Source: Sulfuricurvum sp.
Lineage (GTDB): Bacteria > Campylobacterota > Campylobacteria > Campylobacterales > Sulfurimonadaceae
Assembly: GCA_024635855.1 (NCBI GenBank)
Contig: JAGXHZ010000043.1
Location: 1 to 6,382, forward strand
Reading direction: 5' to 3'
DNA length: 6,382 nt
The notes beneath the pieces were generated by a model. The model was not told the origin of the DNA. It made no database searches and saw nothing but the letters and a program-made list of their open reading frames with translations. This document shows positions 1 through 5,233 of this stretch, one piece after another (positions within the stretch are counted from its first letter, which is position 1; each line of letters opens with the position of its first letter). The position numbers and the translations under genes were made by a program.

Positions 1-749
1 GAGATGTGCATCATCAACGTTGAAATATTAAAAAGAATTTCAAGGGCAAAATCACGGTCGCTTACAGTATCGAGACAATTCACGCTGACCGAGTTAAAGC
101 CCAGTGTTTTAGCGGTCATTTCACGATTAATATTATGAGGGGTTCCTGCAAGCGCTGCACATCCGATTGGTGAGATGTTATTACGCTCATACGAACTCTC
201 AAAACGCTCAACATCACGTTTGAACATAGTCACATACGCCAACAGATGAAAGGCAAAATTAATGGGTTGCGCATGCTGCAAATGTGTCATTCCCGGAAGA
301 AGCGTCGTTGTATGCTCACGAGAAATATCGACAATAATACTCATCAACAATTGTATTTTTTCTGCAATTTCACTGTTTTTACGCAGAACATAACGGCGAA
401 AATCAAGGGCAACTTGATCGTTGCGGCTGCGAGCAGTATGAAGTTTTTTACCCGCTTCACCAATAATGACCGTCAGGCGTTTTTCAATCGCCATATGAAG
501 ATCTTCATCACCGATTTTCCATTCAAAAGAACCTGCTTCAATTTCACTCAAGACCTGAGCCATACCTGATTCTATGGAGAGTAATTCCTCTTGAGTCAAA
601 ATACCCTGATGCGCTAACATCTGAGCATGAGCTACCGAGCCTTCTATATCCTCACGATACAGTTTTCGATCAAACATTATCGATGCATTAAATTGTTCCA
701 ACAGTGACGAAGCATCTTGTGCAAAACGTCCGGACCACATTTTTTCCAT
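1..749 (-). CDS. argH: Argininosuccinate lyase, N-terminal part (runs off left edge)
   Basis: This enzyme splits argininosuccinate into arginine and fumarate, the last step of arginine synthesis, in the cytoplasm. The frame is open from the ATG at 747-749 to the left edge, giving 249 complete codons of a family usually about 460 residues long. Visible landmarks are MWSGRF at residues 4-9, HTARSRNDQ at 104-112 (substrate-binding loop of the fumarase/aspartase superfamily), THLQHAQP at 155-162 (conserved catalytic-region His), [11 protein letters not shown] at 193-203, and LDTVSDRDF at 226-234. The family signature GSSxMPxKKNP would lie beyond the left edge. A GGAG 5 nt upstream selects the first Met rather than Met4. 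The gene lies 88 nt downstream of the cytochrome c gene, with a hairpin and a possible promoter between them, so it may be transcribed separately. No frameshift is visible. The identification is very secure. Confidence 0.96.
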   Translation of the reverse strand, partial: MEKMWSGRFAQDASSLLEQFNASIMFDRKLYREDIEGSVAHAQMLAHQGILTQEELLSIESGMAQVLSEIEAGSFEWKIGDEDLHMAIEKRLTVIIGEAGKKLHTARSRNDQVALDFRRYVLRKNSEIAEKIQLLMSIIVDISREHTTTLLPGMTHLQHAQPINFAFHLLAYVTMFKRDVERFESSYERNNISPIGCAALAGTPHNINREMTAKTLGFNSVSVNCLDTVSDRDFALEILFNISTLMMHI

Positions 750-754
750 AGTGA

Positions 755-758
755 CTCC
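755..758 (-). promoter_or_regulatory. Ribosome binding site of argH
   Basis: GGAG on the minus strand, separated from the argH ATG by 5 nt. It favours Met1 over Met4 (MEKMW) as the start. Confidence 0.7.
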
Positions 759-779
759 AAATAATATAAAAAGTGGGGT

Positions 780-785
780 ATTTTA
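780..785 (-). promoter_or_regulatory. Possible -10 element of an argH promoter
   Basis: The minus strand reads TAAAAT, one mismatch from TATAAT. It would place a transcript start near 773 and leave a leader of about 24 nt that still contains the GGAG site. No convincing -35 box is seen at 16-18 nt, although sigma-70 promoters in this phylum often have a weak -35. The position just downstream of the hairpin suits a separate argH transcription unit. The motif is short and A/T-rich, so chance is a real alternative. Confidence 0.3.
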
Positions 786-805
786 GCGAAGTTTGGTTTA
801 GAAAG

Positions 806-826
806 TATTACCGCGATGCGGTAATA
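806..826 (-). terminator. Perfect 9-bp hairpin between cytochrome c gene and argH
   Basis: TATTACCGC (806-814) and GCGGTAATA (818-826) are exact reverse complements around a 3-nt loop. The hairpin begins 12 nt after the cytochrome c stop, a typical place for an intrinsic terminator. On the minus-strand transcript, however, the stem is followed only by CUUUCU, and the clear U-run (six U) lies before the stem. It is therefore a weak intrinsic terminator at best. It could instead be a transcript-end stabiliser or a dyad operator site upstream of argH. Confidence 0.45.
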
Positions 827-837
827 AAGCAAAAAAG

Positions 838-1173
838 TTAATTACAGGCAGGAACGTTACCGCTATCTCTAGCGTATTCAGTGAAAAAGTCTTCAAGATG
901 TTTTGAATCTTTCGTAAACTTTTTGTCTGCAAAATATTCCCATGAAGCTTGCGCTTTTTTAGAATTCAAATGAATAGAAGCAAGTTGCTCACCTTTTTTA
1001 TCCATAAGTTTTTCCCACGTGCGTGTATTTTTTGATGCGGCAAGCGTTTGACCGCTTCCATGACAATCTTTGCATGTATCCATATAAATTTTTTGCCCCT
1101 TATACGTTGCTGCATTCAATGATGCAAAGGTTGATACCAACAATAAGGTAATAAGTGCAGTTGATTTTATCAT
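838..1173 (-). CDS. Small exported monohaem cytochrome c
   Basis: A 111-residue protein with a Sec signal peptide: Lys3, a hydrophobic core at about residues 5-18, and likely cleavage after the SLNA/A stretch near residues 21-22. The single haem attachment motif is CKDCH at residues 34-38. The mature part of about 90 residues is rich in lysine and ends in Cys110-Asn111. It is therefore a soluble periplasmic electron carrier or a small subunit; the partner cannot be told from sequence. The sixth haem ligand is unclear: the only Met after the haem site is Met57, only 19 residues downstream, and the other candidates are His68 and His92. It does not look like a typical cytochrome c553. The start is supported by AGGGAA 8 nt upstream. 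The gene lies 85 nt after the menaquinone decarboxylase gene on the same strand and could be read from that operon or from its own promoter. Confidence 0.9.
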   Translation of the reverse strand: MIKSTALITLLLVSTFASLNAATYKGQKIYMDTCKDCHGSGQTLAASKNTRTWEKLMDKKGEQLASIHLNSKKAQASWEYFADKKFTKDSKHLEDFFTEYARDSGNVPACN

Positions 1174-1181
1174 AAATATAA

Positions 1182-1187
1182 TTCCCT
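1182..1187 (-). promoter_or_regulatory. Ribosome binding site of the cytochrome c gene
   Basis: The minus strand reads AGGGAA, with 8 nt to the ATG at 1171-1173. It supports this start, which also gives a well-formed signal peptide. Confidence 0.6.
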
Positions 1188-1207
1188 GTTTAATTAAAAT
1201 CTAAATG

Positions 1208-1213
1208 ATGATA
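1208..1213 (-). promoter_or_regulatory. Weak candidate -10 element ahead of cytochrome c gene
   Basis: The minus strand reads TATCAT, one mismatch from TATAAT. It would give a leader of about 30 nt before the cytochrome start. The surrounding gap (1174-1258) is very A/T-rich, so such matches are expected by chance, and no -35 box is evident. The 85-nt gap itself is the better hint that a separate promoter exists. Confidence 0.2.
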
Positions 1214-1258
1214 CATTAGGAATTCTAATATATTGCTTAATATAGTCTCAGTACTCTT

Positions 1259-3079
1259 CTATAATTGGTATTTTTGTTCCCATTTTGGCTCTAAATCCCA
1301 AAGCGAAAGTGATTTTAGTTTATCGACAACACAAGGAGTACAAAGGACATCACCTGGCCACTCCCGTTCAAATCCATCCATTAATGATTTAGTTGATCCA
1401 TCGATCGAAACAATAGAACCGGATACACAAATATCACGTCCGGCATCAATGTTGTTTGCAACTCTCCATACTAACATGTAGGGATTGTTAATATCATTAT
1501 TTTGGGCATCTACAACAACCACTATGCGTAAAATGGATTCCAAAGAAGCCAATATTTTGGCAGTAGCCGCCAATGAACGATGTTTATTGACACTTATAAC
1601 CGTAATGGGATTTGCAGTATGACGCATGTATTGAGTCACTTCGCATACTTCAGGCAGAAGCGGACGAATGCGCTCCAACAAGAGCGCACTGTCAATGACA
1701 TCCGGTTTTTTAAGCGCGTGCAAGGAAGTAAAATCAACCCCTAATTTTCCCCCAACAAGAGTTTCAGGGCTGGAATGGTCCAATGCATCTGTAATTCCCT
1801 CGGAAATAAATAAACATTTAGGGATAAAACGGTTCAGTGCATACGTCAGTAATGCTTCATAATTGGTCAATTTTGGGGCATCTTCACTAAAAAAGAGGGC
1901 ATGTTTGACAAAACTCATCTGCCCTGAACCCCAAAAAAGATGCATAAATTGTTTACTGTGCCCTTTATACAATGGTTTCATTTTTGCCAAGATAAGATTA
2001 TGAAAAACTCCATTTTCAGGCATATGATAATCAATCAAATCTGCGGCATTGGTTTTAAGAAGCGGTAAAAATATCCGCTCCGTTGCCCATCCCATGTATT
2101 TGTCTTCTAATGGCGGTTTTCCTACTACGGTAGCAAGATAAAGAGGCTTCTTACGACTGGTAATTGCACTTACTTCCAGTGCAGGATAATGTTCTGCGAG
2201 CGTGTAGTATCCCGTATGATCGCCAAATGGACCTTCAAGGAGCAGTTTTTCAGTATCCACCCACCCCTCAATCACAAAATCTAAATCTTCTGGAACATAC
2301 AGAGGTGTTGTTATCGATTGGACCAGCTTCGGCGACTCTTTTTTTATCAAGCCATACAGCAAAAGTTCATTGACACCATAAGGCAATGGAGCGGTCGCAC
2401 ACCACGTATAAAGCGGATCTCCACCGATACCGATGGAAACCGGCATTTTTTTACCGGCACGTTGGTACTGATCGAAAAAGTGTGAAGAATCTTTATGGAT
2501 TTGCCAATGCATTCCGAGATGGTTTTTATCATACACTTGGAGTCTATACATCCCAAGATTGACAACTTCTCCGTCTAAACTTTGGGTATAAACTTGACCC
2601 ATCGTGATAAAAGGACCGCCATCTAGTTCCCATGTAGTCAAAATCGGTAAGTCATACAAATTGATATCATCGCCTTGGACGATTATTTCTTGACATGCTC
2701 CGCGCGTTTTAAGCTTTTTAGGAAAGATATCTTTCATCGCGAAAAGATCACCCAGCATCCCAATTTTTTCTTTAAACCCTTGAGGCGGTTTCATATGGAT
2801 GAGTTTTTCAATCTCGCTTGCCACCCCTTCAACATCACGACCAAAAAGAAGTTCCGTACGTTTGTAGGAACCAAAAAGATTCATCACCACTGGAGTGGAA
2901 AATTCTTTATTGCTCTTTGCATCCATCGGATGAGTAAACAGCAGTGCCTTTCCGCCATCCTCTTTTTTAACTTCAGCATACGCCAAATGAGGAATTTCAA
3001 GATGGATATCTAAAGGAGTATCAATAACACGTAATTCGTTATGTGCTTTGAGAAGGTCTAGTGTTTTGGCTAACGTCAT
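1259..3079 (-). CDS. mqnL: UbiD-family menaquinone biosynthesis decarboxylase (MqnL type, often annotated ubiD)
   Basis: A 606-residue cytoplasmic decarboxylase of the UbiD family, which uses prenylated FMN made by a UbiX-type partner. Campylobacterota make menaquinone by the futalosine route, where a UbiD-like enzyme removes the carboxylate from the prenylated naphthoate ring; hence MqnL rather than ubiquinone UbiD. Visible motifs are TTWELDGGPFITMGQ at residues 148-162, NLGMYRLQVYDKNHLGMHWQ at 174-193 (cofactor/metal region), EGPFGDHTGYY at 282-292 (nt 2204-2236, the conserved acidic active-site segment), and DHSSPETLVGGKLGVDFT at 434-451. The length is greater than E. coli UbiD (about 497) but similar to Campylobacter homologues (about 600). 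The ATG overlaps the hemC stop as ATGA, so translation is probably coupled; no strong ribosome site is seen, and the N-terminus (LRVIDTPLDIHLEIPHLAYAEV) fits the family. No UbiX/MqnM partner is in the window. The family is certain; the exact substrate is inferred from phylum knowledge. Confidence 0.93.
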   Translation of the reverse strand: MTLAKTLDLLKAHNELRVIDTPLDIHLEIPHLAYAEVKKEDGGKALLFTHPMDAKSNKEFSTPVVMNLFGSYKRTELLFGRDVEGVASEIEKLIHMKPPQGFKEKIGMLGDLFAMKDIFPKKLKTRGACQEIIVQGDDINLYDLPILTTWELDGGPFITMGQVYTQSLDGEVVNLGMYRLQVYDKNHLGMHWQIHKDSSHFFDQYQRAGKKMPVSIGIGGDPLYTWCATAPLPYGVNELLLYGLIKKESPKLVQSITTPLYVPEDLDFVIEGWVDTEKLLLEGPFGDHTGYYTLAEHYPALEVSAITSRKKPLYLATVVGKPPLEDKYMGWATERIFLPLLKTNAADLIDYHMPENGVFHNLILAKMKPLYKGHSKQFMHLFWGSGQMSFVKHALFFSEDAPKLTNYEALLTYALNRFIPKCLFISEGITDALDHSSPETLVGGKLGVDFTSLHALKKPDVIDSALLLERIRPLLPEVCEVTQYMRHTANPITVISVNKHRSLAATAKILASLESILRIVVVVDAQNNDINNPYMLVWRVANNIDAGRDICVSGSIVSIDGSTKSLMDGFEREWPGDVLCTPCVVDKLKSLSLWDLEPKWEQKYQL

Positions 3080-4023
3080 ACTTTGTGCCCATCTGCCATG
3101 ATTTCAGCACGTGACAACAATTCCATCGCCCCTTTATCAATCAGGCGACGAGCCATGGCTTCTCCAACGCCGTTGATTTCATCAAGTGAAATCGTAATCT
3201 CTTCACCCATAATGTCGCTTCCATCTGGCATACCAAGGGTTGAGCGGATACTGACATTTCCATCATTGAGGACACGAGCACTTATACCAATGGGAACTTG
3301 ACATCCTCCTTGGAGAGTATCAACAAATTCACGCTCAATTGTCGTTTCAATACGGCTGCCGGTGTCTTCAAGCATTGCCGCAATTTCTAAAACCCACGGC
3401 TCATTAATGGTCTCAATTCCTAATGCGCCCTGCCCCATTGCAGGAATCATTTCCTCCAAAGAAATCGGGTAAAAATACTCGACTAAACGTGCAAATCCAA
3501 GACGATTAATACCTGCAGCAGCTAGGATGATCGCATCAAATTCGCCTTCTTTGAGCTTACGAATACGGGTATCCACGTTTCCGCGCAAATCTTTGATCAC
3601 CAAATCAGGACGTTGTTTTACCAACTGCATACGACGGCGAAGAGAGGATGTCCCCACAACTGCACCCTGCGGTAATGAAACAATATTCGGATATTTTTCA
3701 CTCAACATCGCATCGCGAACATCTTCACGGGTTGTAATAGCGGACAAAAGCAGTCCTGCGGGCATCACAGTAGGGACATCTTTGAGCGAATGGACAGCCA
3801 TTTGCGCCTCTCCCGCTAAAAGCGCTTCTTCAATCTCTTTTAGAAATAACCCTTTACCGCCAATTTTCGCCAAGGGAACATCGAGAATTTTATCCCCCGA
3901 GGTAATGATTATTTTGAGTTCCACTTCTATATCAGGGCGAGAGGATTCAATCACCGATTTAATATAATTGGATTGCCAAAGAGCGAGTTTGCTTCCACGA
4001 GTTGCGATGGTGAGTTTTTTCAT
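3076..4023 (-). CDS. hemC: Porphobilinogen deaminase (hydroxymethylbilane synthase)
   Basis: This cytoplasmic enzyme polymerises four porphobilinogen units into hydroxymethylbilane in haem and tetrapyrrole synthesis. At 315 residues it has the normal length (about 310). Key features are ATRGSKLALWQ at residues 7-17, HSLKDVP at 78-84 with catalytic Asp82 (equivalent to E. coli Asp84), TSSLRRR at 125-131, DLRGNVDTR at 145-153 (arginines that bind substrate carboxylates), GQGALGIE at 197-204, and LQGGCQVPIG with Cys241 (codon 3301-3303), which carries the dipyrromethane cofactor. All the expected catalytic parts are present. The start lies 3 nt after the thiol-disulfide gene stop and in the same frame, separated by tandem TAA TAG. 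AAAGG lies about 12 nt upstream, rather far for a good ribosome site, so translation probably depends on re-initiation. Its end overlaps the decarboxylase start by 4 nt. The neighbours proS and the UbiD-type gene match the C. jejuni order. Confidence 0.97.
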   Translation of the reverse strand: MKKLTIATRGSKLALWQSNYIKSVIESSRPDIEVELKIIITSGDKILDVPLAKIGGKGLFLKEIEEALLAGEAQMAVHSLKDVPTVMPAGLLLSAITTREDVRDAMLSEKYPNIVSLPQGAVVGTSSLRRRMQLVKQRPDLVIKDLRGNVDTRIRKLKEGEFDAIILAAAGINRLGFARLVEYFYPISLEEMIPAMGQGALGIETINEPWVLEIAAMLEDTGSRIETTIEREFVDTLQGGCQVPIGISARVLNDGNVSIRSTLGMPDGSDIMGEEITISLDEINGVGEAMARRLIDKGAMELLSRAEIMADGHKV

Positions 4024-4026
4024 CTA

Positions 4027-4863
4027 TTACTTAACCTTTACATCTTTGTATTTCATTTTTTTCGTATCTTTCACACCGTTAAAAAATACCGTTGGTGTTC
4101 CGTTTACCATCATGGCACGAACCGCTTTTTGATCGAATTCATACTGCTTGATGACCGAAGGGCGACGTAAATCAGCAACACTCAGTTTTACTTTAAAGGT
4201 CTTATTAAAAGCATCAAGAATTTTTTGTTCGTCTTTTTCATTGGGGTCGATATCCACTTGATACATTTTAAGAGCAGCATTGTTAACACCATTTTGCTCT
4301 GCTGCTATCGCTGCTTTAGTCAAAGCAACCGCAGCTGGATGGAGCTGGTCAAGAGGAAAATGGTAATAATAGACGGCAAATGTTTTCGGATATTTTGCCA
4401 TATATGACAATGCATCAGGAGCATATCTGCGACAAAATGGGCACAATGGATCAGAGAAAATAGCTACTTTATGAGTAGCAGTTGCCTCACCGCTGACAAG
4501 ATTGGCTTTGGTGTAATAAGCACTGTTAAAATTAGGAGCAATGGTATCATTGTAACGCTCGCCTGTTTTAAGGTTGACCAGTTCTGGTGCTAATGTATCT
4601 CCATTGACAAAATAAGTTCCATTTTGATTAATATGGCGATTTTCAGCACCTTGCTTTACATCTGCTTCGATGGTGACAAAATACGCTTGCCATCCAGTCA
4701 TCCCTGAAACATTTTGTTTTCCGCTAATATCGACATCCAGATTGGTAATACTGGGATTGCTTCCGATTCCTTTTTTAAGAAACGTAATGACTTCGGCATC
4801 CGTAGCGCCAAAAAGGCTAGCGCAGAGAAGGAGAGTCGCTGATAATTTCGGCATCAATAACAT
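4027..4863 (-). CDS. Periplasmic thiol-disulfide oxidoreductase, DsbA/DsbG-like, CPFC active site
   Basis: A 278-residue exported protein of the thioredoxin superfamily. A signal peptide is visible at residues 1-23 (Lys6, hydrophobic LLLCASLFGA, likely cleavage after ATDA). Residues about 24-125 form an N-terminal region without a motif I recognise, as in dimeric DsbC/DsbG and Helicobacter HP0231-type proteins. The catalytic domain starts near residue 131 (HKVAIFSDPLCPFCRRYAP) with Cys141 and Cys144 (codons 4441-4443 and 4432-4434), and contains the cis-proline loop GTPTVFFNG with Pro257. CPFC differs from DsbA CPHC, DsbG CPYC and DsbC CGYC, so oxidase versus isomerase cannot be decided. Cys14 is not a lipobox (LLLC lacks a small residue at -1), so the protein is probably soluble. 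AAAGGA 5 nt upstream of the ATG supports Met1. The start lies 47 nt inside the fxsA-like gene. It could support cytochrome c maturation or general disulfide formation; this is inference from context. Confidence 0.9.
   Translation of the reverse strand: MLLMPKLSATLLLCASLFGATDAEVITFLKKGIGSNPSITNLDVDISGKQNVSGMTGWQAYFVTIEADVKQGAENRHINQNGTYFVNGDTLAPELVNLKTGERYNDTIAPNFNSAYYTKANLVSGEATATHKVAIFSDPLCPFCRRYAPDALSYMAKYPKTFAVYYYHFPLDQLHPAAVALTKAAIAAEQNGVNNAALKMYQVDIDPNEKDEQKILDAFNKTFKVKLSVADLRRPSVIKQYEFDQKAVRAMMVNGTPTVFFNGVKDTKKMKYKDVKVK
4817..4863 (-). other. 47-nt out-of-frame coding overlap between fxsA-like gene and thiol-disulfide gene
   Basis: Both frames are coding here. One encodes the last 15 residues and stop of the FxsA-like protein (NVIDAEIISDSPSLR), the other the first 15 residues of the Dsb-like signal peptide (MLLMPKLSATLLLCA). 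A good AAAGGA site and the need for a signal peptide support the downstream start. The only later nearby Met is residue 4, which would still overlap by 38 nt. Confidence 0.8.
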
Positions 4864-5233
4864 TGTCGTCCTTTGAGTGAGTTTTGTTTTTTTCTTCTGG
4901 ATATTTTGGCTTAAATTGGTTAATGATTAACCCGACTAAAAGTGAAAATTGTATCAAAATTCCAATAATATCGGTCAAGATACCGGGGAGAATTAAAAAA
5001 ATAGCCCCCAAAAGTGAGAGTAAATTACGCTGATAAAAACCGTTTGCATCGAGTCGTCGTGCTTTGAGTTCCATAATATTCGAAACCAATGTAGCGCGAA
5101 AATTAAAAAGAATCAGGACTCCGATAAAAGCACTCCCGACAATTTCAGCAAACATCATCAATCCACCAATTTCTGAGGCAACCTCTACGGTTAGTAAAAC
5201 CTCACAAAAAAAATAGAGTAGAAAATAGATCAT
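4817..5233 (-). CDS. FxsA-family inner-membrane protein
   Basis: A 138-residue membrane protein of the FxsA family. The best match to the family is the segment LLGAIFLILPGILTDIIGIL at about residues 74-93, which follows the FxsA pattern of a hydrophobic run with PGxLTD. Hydrophobic segments lie at about residues 1-16, 25-44, 70-92 and 93-105, followed by a charged cytoplasmic-type tail (KPKYPEEKNKTHSKDD). E. coli FxsA is known for relieving F-plasmid exclusion of phage T7 when overproduced; its normal role is not known, and none is claimed here. The start overlaps the proS stop as ATGA, with AAGAG about 9 nt upstream. C. jejuni has a membrane protein gene of unknown function (Cj0544) at the same place between proS and hemC, probably the orthologue. 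The 3' end is shared out of frame with the Dsb-like gene. Confidence 0.85.
   Translation of the reverse strand: MIYFLLYFFCEVLLTVEVASEIGGLMMFAEIVGSAFIGVLILFNFRATLVSNIMELKARRLDANGFYQRNLLSLLGAIFLILPGILTDIIGILIQFSLLVGLIINQFKPKYPEEKNKTHSKDDNVIDAEIISDSPSLR
4869..4874 (-). promoter_or_regulatory. Ribosome binding site of the thiol-disulfide gene, inside fxsA-like gene
   Basis: The minus strand reads AAAGGA with 5 nt to the ATG at 4861-4863. It is the strongest ribosome site in the operon and decides the start of a gene that begins within its upstream neighbour. It also forms part of FxsA-like codons for Lys-Asp-Asp near residues 121-123. Confidence 0.7.

Noticed and set aside
246..569. 107-codon plus-strand open frame at the left end
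   Set aside because: It is opposite argH, whose conserved motifs on the minus strand cover the same bases.
1229..1244. Small hairpin (TATATT, 4-nt loop, AATATA) after the UbiD-family gene
   Set aside because: The stem is entirely A/T and has no following U-run; it is too weak to call a terminator and such dyads are common in A/T-rich gaps.
2675..3013. 112-codon plus-strand open frame opposite the UbiD-family gene
   Set aside because: It lies wholly antisense to conserved coding sequence, with no domain or context support.
3527..3967. 146-codon open frame on the plus strand opposite hemC
   Set aside because: It is antisense to a complete, strongly conserved hemC, has low-complexity Ser/Arg/Ile-rich composition, and no recognisable motif; a shadow frame.
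4819..4824. Lipoprotein signal in the Dsb-like protein (LLLC at residues 11-14)
   Set aside because: The residue before Cys14 is Leu rather than Gly, Ala or Ser, and a normal signal peptidase I site (ATDA) follows.
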